Assembly (NCBI RefSeq): GCF_030389965.1
Contig: NZ_CP128400.1
Location: 1,054,001 to 1,118,000 of the forward strand
DNA: 64,000 bases
Source of the DNA: Candidatus Chlorohelix allophototropha
GTDB lineage: Bacteria > Chloroflexota > Chloroflexia > Chloroheliales > Chloroheliaceae
Reading direction: 5' to 3'
In this document: positions 28,098-36,131 of the stretch, piece after piece
Layout of the letters: the number at the start of each line of letters is the position of its first letter
Numbering within the stretch: the stretch's first letter is position 1
Program-made: the position numbers and the translations under genes
Notes under the pieces: generated by a model
What the model was told of the DNA's origin: nothing
Databases searched by the model: none
The model's input: only the letters and a program-made list of their open reading frames with translations

Positions 28098-28116
28098 TAC
28101 TATGTAATAGTAAGTT
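28080..28116 (+). promoter_or_regulatory. Palindromic operator overlapping the YceI promoter
   Basis: Outer arms AACTTAC (28080-28086) and GTAAGTT (28110-28116), inner perfect arms TTACTA (28097-28102) and TAGTAA (28108-28113). The form resembles operators of HxlR/MarR-type redox or electrophile regulators (established for YodB-like proteins; applied here by inference). Its position over the -10 suggests repression. Confidence 0.5.
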
Positions 28117-28180
28117 GTTCTGCTGAGTAAGCAGTCCACATCATAAAATCTTATAAATATAACCAAGGAGACGAGATACA

Positions 28181-28717
28181 ATGACCTGGGCAATTGATAC
28201 TTCACATACTAATGCTGCATTTGCTGTAAAACACTTAATGATTTCCACCGTGCGCGGACGTTTCGGCGCGGTAGCCGGTACGATTGAATTTGATCCCGCC
28301 AACCCTACGGCTGCTACCGTAGAAGCCACCGCCGATGTTACCAGCATTGATACCCGCGATGAAAAGCGCGATGGTCACTTGAAATCCCCCGATTTCTTTG
28401 ATGTAGAAAACTACCCGACCATCACCCTCAAGAGCAAAAAGGTTGATGTAGCCGGTGAGAATGAGTTTAAAGTAACCTCCGATCTGACTATTCACGGGAT
28501 TACTAAAGAAGTAGTGTTCGATGTAGAATTTCTAGGTACCGCTAACGGACCATGGGGCGATCATCGGGCTGCTTTTACTGCTAAAACCAGCGTTAGCCGC
28601 AAGGATTTTGGCTTAAATTGGAACGTGGCGCTCGAAACCGGTGGTGTACTAGTAGGCGATAAGGTCACTATTGAGCTTGAAGTAGAGGCTTTAAAACTGG
28701 CGCCAGCCGCTGCCTAA
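28181..28717 (+). CDS. YceI-family protein (lipid/isoprenoid-binding lipocalin-like)
   Basis: 178 residues. The whole family pattern is present: MTWAIDTSHTNAAFAVKHLMIS, RFGAVAGTIEFD, SIDTRDEKRDGHLKSPDFFD, YPTITLKS, LTIHGITKEVVFDVEF and FGLNWNVALETGGVLVGDKV. YceI proteins form a beta-barrel that binds long isoprenoid or quinone-like lipids and are often stress-induced. There is no signal peptide, so it is cytoplasmic here, unlike the periplasmic E. coli protein. AAGGAGA precedes ATG. A strong promoter with a palindromic operator and a clean terminator bracket it. Confidence 0.95.
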   Translation: MTWAIDTSHTNAAFAVKHLMISTVRGRFGAVAGTIEFDPANPTAATVEATADVTSIDTRDEKRDGHLKSPDFFDVENYPTITLKSKKVDVAGENEFKVTSDLTIHGITKEVVFDVEFLGTANGPWGDHRAAFTAKTSVSRKDFGLNWNVALETGGVLVGDKVTIELEVEALKLAPAAA

Positions 28718-28756
28718 GCGTTTCTCTATAAAATAAAATACCGGGAAATTGATAGG

Positions 28757-28784
28757 AGCGACCCGGTTTGGGTCGCTCTTTCTT
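28757..28784 (+). terminator. Intrinsic terminator after the YceI gene
   Basis: AGCGACCC (28757-28764) pairs with GGGTCGCT (28770-28777), loop GGTTT, followed by CTTTCTT. Confidence 0.85.
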
Positions 28785-28844
28785 ATTGAAAACTAAGAAA
28801 TAACAATAAATTATAGAACCCAATATAATAAAAAGGAGTAGAAA

Positions 28845-29543
28845 ATGATAACGCTGCGCAAAGCAGATGAACGAGGACATATGAATTATGGCTGGCTAGA
28901 TACCCGACACACCTTCTCATTTTCCGAATATTATGACCCACAACATATGGGCTTTCGGCAATTACGAGTCATAAACCAAGATCGGGTAAAGCCCGCTATG
29001 GGATTCCCAACCCACCCGCACCGTGATATGGAAATAATTTCCTATGTGCTGGACGGCGCGTTAGAACATAAAGATAGTATGGGCAACGGCTCGGTTATTC
29101 GTCCCGGCGATGTGCAACGGATGAGCGCGGGTTCCGGCATAACTCACAGCGAATATAACCATTCTAAGGATGATTTAGTACATTTCCTGCAAATCTGGCT
29201 TATACCGGAACGCAAGGGTATAACTCCCGGATACGAGCAGAAGTATTTTACAGAGAGTGACAAACGCGGCAAACTACGGTTGGTAGCCTCTCCGAATGGT
29301 CAGGACGATTCGGTATCCATCAACCAAGATGTAAGCCTTTACGCCGCACTGCTTGAAAGCGGGGAGTATTTGGAGTACAAAACACCGGATAATCGCTATA
29401 CATGGGTACAAGTAGCGCGAGGCGAGCTTATGTTGAATGAGCATTTTCTTAAAGAAGGCGATGGCGTAGCCGCATCCCCCGGTGAATTGCTCAAATTGGT
29501 AGGCGAGGAAAAAGCCGAAATTCTATTATTTGATCTGTTCTAA
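28845..29543 (+). CDS. Pirin-family protein (YhhW-like, possible quercetin dioxygenase)
   Basis: 232 residues, bicupin. Motifs: MNYGWLDTRHTFSFSEYYDP, FPTHPHRDMEIISYVLDG (metal-binding His-Pro-His...Glu), VQRMSAGSGITHSE (further His) and FLQIWLIPE. Relatives cleave flavonols or act as redox sensors; iron is the usual metal. Together with YceI and a VOC protein it forms a set typical of electrophile or quinone stress responses (inference). AAAGGAG precedes ATG. Confidence 0.93.
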   Translation: MITLRKADERGHMNYGWLDTRHTFSFSEYYDPQHMGFRQLRVINQDRVKPAMGFPTHPHRDMEIISYVLDGALEHKDSMGNGSVIRPGDVQRMSAGSGITHSEYNHSKDDLVHFLQIWLIPERKGITPGYEQKYFTESDKRGKLRLVASPNGQDDSVSINQDVSLYAALLESGEYLEYKTPDNRYTWVQVARGELMLNEHFLKEGDGVAASPGELLKLVGEEKAEILLFDLF

Positions 29544-29597
29544 ATACTAACTGCGACAGTGTTAAGCTATACGCCAAAAATGATTGAGGATAAAGCT

Positions 29598-30044
29598 ATG
29601 CAAGTTAAAGAACTCGGACATGTGGTGCTGTTCGTGCGCAACCTTGAAAAATCGGTGCGTTTCTATGGGGAGATTTTAGGCTTTCCCCAAATAAAAATCG
29701 AGATGCCCCAAGCAGCAATGTTTACTACCGGACGCACCCACCATGAATTATTGCTAATCGAAGTAGGCGCACAAGTTCCGGCGGCAGCACGGGGTTATCG
29801 CGCCGGTTTGTATCATATAGGCTTGAAAGTGGGCGACACCCTCGAAGAATTGAAGGCTGCCAAACAGGATTTGGAAAAAGCGGGTGTGAGAATTGTAGGA
29901 ATGAGTGATCACTACGTCACCAAGAGCATTTATCTGCTAGACCCGGATGACAACGAAATAGAAATATACGTTGACTCTGATCCTGAACTCTGGCGAAAAG
30001 ACCCTACTGCCGTAGCCGCCCCCACCAGACCGCTCTATTTATGA
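29598..30044 (+). CDS. VOC-family (glyoxalase/dioxygenase superfamily) protein
   Basis: 148 residues with two beta-alpha-beta-beta-beta halves: LGHVVLFVRNLEKSVRFYGEILGF at the N-terminus and LYHIGLKVGDTLEELKAAKQ near 75, ending in IYLLDPDDNEIEIYVD. Metal ligand candidates are His6, Glu (LLLIEVG), His77 and Glu (NEIEIY), all in the right places, so a metal-dependent dioxygenase or glyoxalase-type enzyme is likely; substrate unknown. The start is ATG at 29598, with GAGGA 7 bases before; upstream GTG and ATG codons have no ribosome site. Probably co-transcribed with the pirin gene. Confidence 0.88.
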   Translation: MQVKELGHVVLFVRNLEKSVRFYGEILGFPQIKIEMPQAAMFTTGRTHHELLLIEVGAQVPAAARGYRAGLYHIGLKVGDTLEELKAAKQDLEKAGVRIVGMSDHYVTKSIYLLDPDDNEIEIYVDSDPELWRKDPTAVAAPTRPLYL

Positions 30045-30057
30045 ATTTCAGCGTTAG

Positions 30058-30085
30058 CCGGAACCGCTATTCTACCCGGTTCCGG
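30058..30085. terminator. Inverted repeat at the convergent gene ends
   Basis: CCGGAACCG (30058-30066) pairs with CGGTTCCGG (30077-30085). It overlaps the last codons of the minus-strand gene and follows the VOC stop by 14 bases. It could terminate both strands but lacks U-runs. Confidence 0.45.
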
Positions 30086-30447
30086 TTGCGCCGCAACGAC
30101 AAAAAGCCGCTTACTAAAAACAAGGTTGCGCCAAGGGTTGCCAAGGAAGCTTCCAGCAAACCGTCTTTCTTCTCAAAAATAATATAGAGTTGCGCCTGCG
30201 ACCAAAAATAAGCTCCCGGCAAGCCCAATAGAACCTGCACAAAACCGCCTAGTACCGGCTTTTTTATAGAACGCCACACGCCCCAAGTACCTAATAAGGC
30301 GGGTAAAGCGATAAAAATTGCGCCCTGTCCGAAATTAGCTACTACAGGAGTAGGGCTTGGACTGGCGCTAAGACCGATCAGCGCCCATACTACCAGCAAA
30401 ATAAAGCCTCCGAAAAAGCCCGGAAAATAGATTTTTATTCTTTCCAT
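30067..30447 (-). CDS. Small four-span membrane protein, unknown function
   Basis: 126 residues with hydrophobic spans at about 8-28, 40-57, 66-86 and 97-116. The C-terminus is strongly basic (LRRNRNRVE). The ribosome site is weak. Not recognised; the pattern resembles small integral proteins of the DoxX/DUF-type size class, but no signature residues are seen. It is convergent with the VOC gene and divergent from the alpha-hydroxy-acid oxidase gene. Confidence 0.65.
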   Translation of the reverse strand: MERIKIYFPGFFGGFILLVVWALIGLSASPSPTPVVANFGQGAIFIALPALLGTWGVWRSIKKPVLGGFVQVLLGLPGAYFWSQAQLYIIFEKKDGLLEASLATLGATLFLVSGFLSLRRNRNRVE

Positions 30448-30646
30448 TTTTACACTTTAAGCTAGAATTTTTACAGATTCCATCTTACCATGTCACTGTA
30501 TGAAGTTGGTGCAGTTAAGTCTCGATTTACAAAAAACCTTCCTTCTCCCACCGAATAAATGATATTTGGGCGGATTTGGGCTAAAATACTGTTATGTTTC
30601 GGAATAGTCCCGGCAGTATTATTTGAAAACAGAAGGAGTTTACCTC

Positions 30647-31858
30647 ATGACTACCCGACGCTTACCGCGCTGGTCAGAATTGAAAACACTTATACGCCCC
30701 CAGCCTATCCAGCTTAACCCGGTAACACGGCGTTTGTCGAAAGCAGTCACCATTAATGATTTGCGGCAGATAGCGCGTCGACAAGTTCCAAAAGCCGTTT
30801 TCGACTATGTAGATGGCGCTGCCGAGGAAGAAATCAGTTTGCAACGAGCGCGAGAAGCTTTTCGCCGAGTTGAGTTTCTGCCCTCCATTTTGCAAGATGT
30901 TTCCAAAGTGGATACCTCAACCACCATCCTCGGTAAACGTAGCGAATTGCCCCTGATTTTTGCGCCTACCGGCTTCACCCGTATGATGAATCACGAAGGC
31001 GAAATTGCAGTCGGCAAGGTAGCCAACCGCGCGGGCATACCCTATGCCATTTCCACAATGGGTACAACCTCGCTAGAAGTGTTGGCTGAAACTGTGCCAA
31101 ATGCGCGGCGTTGGTTCCAGCTTTATCTTTGGAAAGACCGTGCCGCCAGCCGAGATTTGATTGCACGGGCAGCGGCAGCCGGATACGAAGCGCTTGTCCT
31201 CACGGTAGATACGCCCATCGCCGGTTCAAGGCAACGTGATGTCCGCAACGGCTTGACCATACCACCCGCGCTCACCCTTAAAACCATGTTCGATAGCGCA
31301 CTGCATCCGGAATGGTGGATTAATATGTTCACCACCGAACCGCTCAGTTTCGCCTCGTTGAACTCATGGAACGGGACAGTGGCGGAATTGGTAGCGGTGA
31401 TGTTCGATCCCTCTGCCAGTTTTGCAGACTTAGAATGGCTGAGAAACGAGTGGAAAGGATCGTTGGTAGTTAAGGGAATCCAGAATATCGCTGACGCAAA
31501 AAAGACAACCGAGTTGGGCGCAGATGCCATAGTAGTCTCCAATCACGGCGGGAGGCAACTGGATCGCGCTCCCACTCCGCTGGAACAATTGCCGCGTATA
31601 GTAGAGGCAGTCGGAGATAAAACCGAAATCTATCTGGATGGCGGAATATTGAGCGGCGCAGATATTCTGGCAGCGGTAGGACTGGGGGCACGTGCCTGTA
31701 TGGTGGGACGTGCTTATCTGTACGGCTTGATGGCAGGCGGTGAGCGGGGCGTACAACGTGCCACCGATATTCTGAGCATCGAAATGCACAAAACTTTGCA
31801 ACTTCTGGGAATCAAATCTATTTCTGAACTAAACGCCGAGCGGGTAAGAATCAAGTAG
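30647..31858 (+). CDS. FMN-dependent alpha-hydroxy-acid oxidase/dehydrogenase (lactate/glycolate type)
   Basis: 403 residues, TIM-barrel. Family motifs: FDYVDGAAEEEISL, PLIFAPTGFTRMMNHEGE, LTVDTPIAGSRQRDVRNG, LVVKGI (FMN/catalytic Lys), and VSNHGGRQLDRAPTPLEQLP, which contains the catalytic His and the substrate Arg; then EIYLDGGILSGADI and GRAYLYG for FMN phosphate binding. It oxidises an L-2-hydroxy acid such as lactate or glycolate; the electron acceptor (oxygen, quinone or another carrier) is unknown. The start is ATG at 30647, with AGAAGGAG upstream; an earlier TTG (30623) precedes the ribosome site. An intrinsic terminator follows. Confidence 0.95.
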   Translation: MTTRRLPRWSELKTLIRPQPIQLNPVTRRLSKAVTINDLRQIARRQVPKAVFDYVDGAAEEEISLQRAREAFRRVEFLPSILQDVSKVDTSTTILGKRSELPLIFAPTGFTRMMNHEGEIAVGKVANRAGIPYAISTMGTTSLEVLAETVPNARRWFQLYLWKDRAASRDLIARAAAAGYEALVLTVDTPIAGSRQRDVRNGLTIPPALTLKTMFDSALHPEWWINMFTTEPLSFASLNSWNGTVAELVAVMFDPSASFADLEWLRNEWKGSLVVKGIQNIADAKKTTELGADAIVVSNHGGRQLDRAPTPLEQLPRIVEAVGDKTEIYLDGGILSGADILAAVGLGARACMVGRAYLYGLMAGGERGVQRATDILSIEMHKTLQLLGIKSISELNAERVRIK

Positions 31859-31911
31859 GATAGATATAATTGCCCGCAAAAACCAAAACCCATAAGATTC
31901 GATTTGAAAGG

Positions 31912-31937
31912 GGCGGTTCTCAAACCGCCTTTTGTTT
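31912..31937 (+). terminator. Intrinsic terminator of the alpha-hydroxy-acid oxidase gene
   Basis: GGCGGTT (31912-31918) pairs with AACCGCC (31923-31929), loop CTCA, followed by TTTTGTTTG. Confidence 0.85.
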
Positions 31938-32026
31938 GCTGCCCTATCCTCCGGTTTATAGCATCCCCACGAGAGTGCGTCTAGTTGTGTTCGTGTGAAC
32001 ACCCTCACGCCTTTTTACTAATCCCC

Positions 32027-32055
32027 TTGCAATAACCTTTTAGCATTGTTACAAT
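32027..32055 (+). promoter_or_regulatory. Sigma70-type promoter of the glycosyltransferase operon
   Basis: TTGCAA (32027-32032), 17-base spacer, TACAAT (32050-32055). The leader to the first gene is about 130-140 bases. A small perfect hairpin (GTGTTC/GAACAC, 31987-32002) lies just upstream. Confidence 0.7.
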
Positions 32056-32202
32056 CGAACATAGCGGTGCAGCGTAGCTTTGTGCGGCATCGCTGATACT
32101 GTAACAGCATTTCGTAGCAGCTTGTATCGTCAGTGGCGCGGGAAAGCAGAAAACGCCCTTTAGCCCCTCGCCTGTTACGCCTAAAGTTAAGGAGTGATGG
32201 TC

Positions 32203-33498
32203 TTGACCGTCAAAGTTCTGGAAGTAGATGTAGCTCAACCTCTACCCTCTTTCACTGATCACGATATTGAACGCTATCCCTTTGTGCAAATACTGGTGCG
32301 AAAACATGGGCAGCCAGTTGGTTATACTTGGATACATGCCCGCAGTCAACACTTTTTGCGAGAAGAGTTTATCCGGATCGAAATTGAAAGACAACTATAC
32401 GACAGCTTCAACCGTATAGAACTGGAACGACAGCTTGGAACGCAACCGATTGGCGTGTGGAAAGATACACCTTACAACTGGCCCAGCGTCACAGTAGGTT
32501 TATGTACACGAGGACGACCGGAGAGCCTCGAACGTGCCCTCAAATCGCTGCTGCTGCTGGATTATCCCACCGACAAGCTTGAAGTGCTGGTGGTAGATAA
32601 CGCTCCACCCGATGATGCTACCGAAAAAGTGGTGGCGCACTTCCCCCAATTCAGCTATGTGGTAGAGCCACGACCGGGGCTAGATTGGGCACGTAATCGC
32701 GCTATCAAAGAAGCGCAGGGTGAAATTATCGCCTACACCGATGATGATGTGGCAGTTGACAGCCTTTGGCTCAAAGCCATCGTCCGCCCCTTTGAAGAAC
32801 CTAATGTAATGTGTGTTACCGGGTTGGTTGCACCTGCCGAACGTGACACCGACGCGCAGAACTGGTTCGAGGAATACAACGGCTTTGGCAAAGGCTTCGA
32901 GAAACGTTACTACGTGCCAGGTATGCGGCGAAATTGGGCTTTCTTCCCACTTGGCTCTGGTGGTTTTGGTACTGGCGCAAACATGGCATACCGCAAAAGT
33001 CTGTTTGAGCGTGTGGGCGGCTTCGATGAGGCGCTAGATGTTGGTACTCCCACGCATGGGGCAGGTGATCTTGAAATGTATTACCGCACCCTACATAATG
33101 GCTTCACCCTAGTATATGAACCACAAGCGCTAATCTGGCATTATCATCGCCGCGATTACAAAGTGCTGAAAGGGCAAATTCGGGATTGGGGGCGAGGTGT
33201 TTACGCCTTTTGGACTAAAGTTTTTCTTACAGACCCGGATATGCGCTGGTTGGCATTGTGGTTTGGAATAGTGTGGTACTGGCGCGGTTTCCTCAAACGC
33301 CTAATCAAACGGGGTGGTTCTCATCGCAACCTCCGTATTGGTGAAGCAATTGGCGCACTGCAAGGTCCGACTGCTTATATACTTGCCCGCCGTAAAGCGA
33401 ATCGCATCGCCGCTGCAACATGGCCCGAAACCACAGTGCGACGGGGCGTACCGACTACCCATTCCTCCGATATTATACTAAAAGTGCATGGCAACTAA
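32203..33498 (+). CDS. Family 2 glycosyltransferase with unusual N-terminal module (paralogue 1 of 4)
   Basis: About 431 residues. Residues about 1-85 form a module shared by four neighbours (KVLEVDV...VQILVRKHGQPVGYTWI). The GT-A domain starts near residue 90: VTVGLCTRGRPESLERAL, LEVLVVDNAPPDD, WARNRAI and AYTDDDVAVD (nucleotide-sugar/metal motif), then GGFDEALDVGTPTHGAGDLEMYYR and an aromatic acceptor region IWHYHR. Likely transfers a sugar to a surface glycan. Start: TTG at 32203 fits AAGGAG at 8 bases and aligns with the MATK/MSTK starts of the paralogues; GTG at 32194 and ATG at 32197 are alternatives too close to the ribosome site. Confidence 0.88.
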   Translation: MTVKVLEVDVAQPLPSFTDHDIERYPFVQILVRKHGQPVGYTWIHARSQHFLREEFIRIEIERQLYDSFNRIELERQLGTQPIGVWKDTPYNWPSVTVGLCTRGRPESLERALKSLLLLDYPTDKLEVLVVDNAPPDDATEKVVAHFPQFSYVVEPRPGLDWARNRAIKEAQGEIIAYTDDDVAVDSLWLKAIVRPFEEPNVMCVTGLVAPAERDTDAQNWFEEYNGFGKGFEKRYYVPGMRRNWAFFPLGSGGFGTGANMAYRKSLFERVGGFDEALDVGTPTHGAGDLEMYYRTLHNGFTLVYEPQALIWHYHRRDYKVLKGQIRDWGRGVYAFWTKVFLTDPDMRWLALWFGIVWYWRGFLKRLIKRGGSHRNLRIGEAIGALQGPTAYILARRKANRIAAATWPETTVRRGVPTTHSSDIILKVHGN

Positions 33499-34735
33499 AG
33501 TCGTTGAAATTGAACTGAATAAATTCGCTACACTAAACCTAGCAGAACTAGATTTATCCAAATACGGTGCGTTGCAAATATTAGTACGGCAGGCAGGCAA
33601 ACCGCTCGGTTACTGCTGGATTAAGCTAACGGAAACTGCCACTCCTCCACCACCTGACGAAATAGCCTTGCAAACCGCTTACCAGTTAAACACTCCAATT
33701 ATGCTGGATATGTTACGCAAGGATTTATTAAGCCACAATGGTTTGCCCCAACCCTACTTACCGCACGTCACCGTTGCAATCTGCACACGCGGGCGCAAAG
33801 ATAGCCTTTTCAGAACACTGGAATCGCTTGCCAAGCTCGATTATCCTGCCGACAAATTGGAAATTCTGATAGTCGAAAACGCGCCGGAAGGAGAGGCTAC
33901 CCGCCGTCAGGTTGAAGCCATGACGGGAGTACGCTATACCACAGAACCGCGCCCCGGTCTTAGCTGGGCACGCAACCGAGCCGCGCTAGAAGCTCGGCAC
34001 GAAATCGTGGCATTTATTGATGATGACGTGGAAATAGATTCCGGGTGGCTCAAAGCCATCGTGCACCCCTTCGCCGAACCTAGCGTAATGTGCGTTACCG
34101 GGCTGGTTGCGCCCGCGCGCCAGGATACGCCCTCGCAAGAACTTTTTGAGGCTTTTGGCGGTCTGGGAAAAGGCTTTATGTATAAGCATATAAATATGGC
34201 ATGGCAGCGCACCGCTACATTTTTTCCGCTGGGAACAGGCAACTTTGGCGCAGGCGCAAATATGGCATTCCGCACCGCTGTTATCAAAGAGTTGGGCGGT
34301 TTCGATGTAGCATTCGGAAATGGCGTTCCAAATAACGGTCACAACGATAACGAACTATTTTACAGGCTGATAAGAGCCGGATACGGGCTTGTGTACAACC
34401 CCGATGCGCTGGTTTGGCACTACCACCGCGAGGACATGAAAAGCCTCTACTACCAGATAAACGGCTATGGACACGGCACGGCTTCCTTTTTGCTAAAAAC
34501 CTTTATTTCCGATCCTCCAATGCGCCGTGACACGCTGGTTTTCTGGCTATACTATCGCTTGCTTAACGCCCATCTGCTGAAAGTATTAAAAGCGCGAGGG
34601 CTAGAGCGCAAAATGCGTCTGGTTTATTTTCAAGGCTTTTTGACAGGTCCTTTCAAGTATTATCAATCCTTGCAAATCAAGAAAAAAACTATCGCCCGCT
34701 ATGGCAAGGCTGGCTGGGAAAGCAAATCAGATTGA
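33488..34735 (+). CDS. Family 2 glycosyltransferase with shared N-terminal module (paralogue 2 of 4)
   Basis: 415 residues. N-terminal module about 1-85 (KVVEIEL...LQILVRQAGKPLGYCWI), then GT-A: VTVAICTRGRKDSLFRTLESL, LEILIVENAPEGE, WARNRAALEA, AFIDDDVEID, MCVTGLVAPA, GGFDVAFGNGVPNNGHNDNEL and VWHYHRED. The asparagine-rich NGVPNNGHNDNE loop replaces the Asp/Gly version of paralogue 1 and may change acceptor choice. It overlaps the previous gene by 11 bases and the next by 4 bases (TTGA), so the operon is translationally coupled. Confidence 0.9.
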   Translation: MATKVVEIELNKFATLNLAELDLSKYGALQILVRQAGKPLGYCWIKLTETATPPPPDEIALQTAYQLNTPIMLDMLRKDLLSHNGLPQPYLPHVTVAICTRGRKDSLFRTLESLAKLDYPADKLEILIVENAPEGEATRRQVEAMTGVRYTTEPRPGLSWARNRAALEARHEIVAFIDDDVEIDSGWLKAIVHPFAEPSVMCVTGLVAPARQDTPSQELFEAFGGLGKGFMYKHINMAWQRTATFFPLGTGNFGAGANMAFRTAVIKELGGFDVAFGNGVPNNGHNDNELFYRLIRAGYGLVYNPDALVWHYHREDMKSLYYQINGYGHGTASFLLKTFISDPPMRRDTLVFWLYYRLLNAHLLKVLKARGLERKMRLVYFQGFLTGPFKYYQSLQIKKKTIARYGKAGWESKSD

Positions 34736-36117
34736 AAACCCTAGAACTAACCAAGATACGCTCGATTAAAGTATTCGAGGTAGAGCTATCCAAACCGCTT
34801 GCGCCCCTCACCGACCTACAGGGCAGCGAAGCAGTCTGGTTGCTGGTCACATTACACGGCTTGCCGGTAGGCGACGTTAAATTTTCTAATATTATACCCC
34901 GCCTTGAGCCGGATTTCCTAGTGGAGAAAATCGTAACCGAACTGGGCTGGAATATTCTGCTGCATTTGCTGGAAGATAGCCTACTGGCGCAATCCGGCTA
35001 CTCAGCCCACTTTATCCCGGAAGTTACGGCAGGCGAAAAACCAGAACGCGAACGTCTTGTCAGCCTGCTGGCGAACCTGCAAACTCAAGAAGGAATTGAG
35101 CCACCTTGTATCGCTTGGAGACGCTCAAAAGCTACTTGGTCGGTCACGGTGGGCGTATGCACCCGCAACGGCGCAGCGCAGTTGGGAACTTGCCTCGATG
35201 CGCTGGAAAAAGTGGATTATCCCAACTTTGAAATTTTGGTAATAGACAATGCGCCCGAAGATGATTCCACTTGGCGAGTGGTAGAACGCTACAATTCCCC
35301 GAAAATTCGCTACCTAATTGAGCCGCGTCCGGGTGTAAGCTGGGCGCGAAATCGGGCTATCAAAGAAGCGCATGGCGATATAATTGCCTTTGCCGATGAT
35401 GATGCCCGCCCTGATTCGCTCTGGCTACTCTCGCTGGTCGCAGCCTTGCAACGTCCCGCCACTAGCTTGGTGGTAGGCGCAGCGTATCCGCAGGAGATAA
35501 AAAATGAAGCGCAGGTACATTGCGCGCACAATTGGGGTCATGACAAAGGCTTTGTACGCCGCGAATATTCGCGCCGAGTGGAGGGTTTTCCGGCAAATCC
35601 TTTCAATACCAACACCTACGGTGGAGCATATAATCTGGCGGCGTGGAAGGGCGTGCTGGAAAAATTCGGGGGCTTTGATGTGACGTTGGGACGCGGCACG
35701 CTATCAGGCAGCGCGTCCGACACCGACCTTTTCTACCGCATGGTACGCGAGTACGAAGCAATTGTGTACGAACCTACTGCGCTGGTAAAAATCAGCTATC
35801 CCGATGATTTCCAATATCTGATAAAACATGATAATTTGGGAGCAAGCGGCTATTTCGCATTCCTTACAAAGTGTTTTATCAAAGAACCCAAGAACCGATT
35901 AGCCGCTCTGAAAATGGGGGTCAATGGATTTTTCGGTTGGTATTTACATCGCCTTACCAAAGAATTTAGCCTTGCCGAACTGCCCATGCTGGCGTTGCGC
36001 CTGAAGAAACTTTCGCCAGAGCAACGGATTTTACTCTCCTCAATTAAAGGTTCGCTATCTGGCCCACGTAATTATTTTAGAGCAGTAAAACGGGCAAAAG
36101 AAATTGCAAATACGTAA
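34732..36117 (+). CDS. Family 2 glycosyltransferase with divergent N-terminal module (paralogue 3 of 4)
   Basis: 461 residues, starting with TTG inside the previous stop (TTGA overlap). N-terminal module about 12-100 (KVFEVELSKPLAPLT...VWLLVTLHGLPVGDV) is followed by an extra 40 residues. GT-A: VTVGVCTRNGAAQLGTCL, FEILVIDNAPEDD, WARNRAIKEAHGD, AFADDDARPD, GGFDVTLGRGTLSGSASDTDLFYR. The DDD motif has DDDA instead of DDDV. The acceptor-side WHYH motif of the others is lost (VKISYPDD), so the acceptor probably differs. Role: surface glycan assembly (inference). Confidence 0.88.
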   Translation: MKTLELTKIRSIKVFEVELSKPLAPLTDLQGSEAVWLLVTLHGLPVGDVKFSNIIPRLEPDFLVEKIVTELGWNILLHLLEDSLLAQSGYSAHFIPEVTAGEKPERERLVSLLANLQTQEGIEPPCIAWRRSKATWSVTVGVCTRNGAAQLGTCLDALEKVDYPNFEILVIDNAPEDDSTWRVVERYNSPKIRYLIEPRPGVSWARNRAIKEAHGDIIAFADDDARPDSLWLLSLVAALQRPATSLVVGAAYPQEIKNEAQVHCAHNWGHDKGFVRREYSRRVEGFPANPFNTNTYGGAYNLAAWKGVLEKFGGFDVTLGRGTLSGSASDTDLFYRMVREYEAIVYEPTALVKISYPDDFQYLIKHDNLGASGYFAFLTKCFIKEPKNRLAALKMGVNGFFGWYLHRLTKEFSLAELPMLALRLKKLSPEQRILLSSIKGSLSGPRNYFRAVKRAKEIANT

Positions 36118-36131
36118 ATATAAAGGGATTT

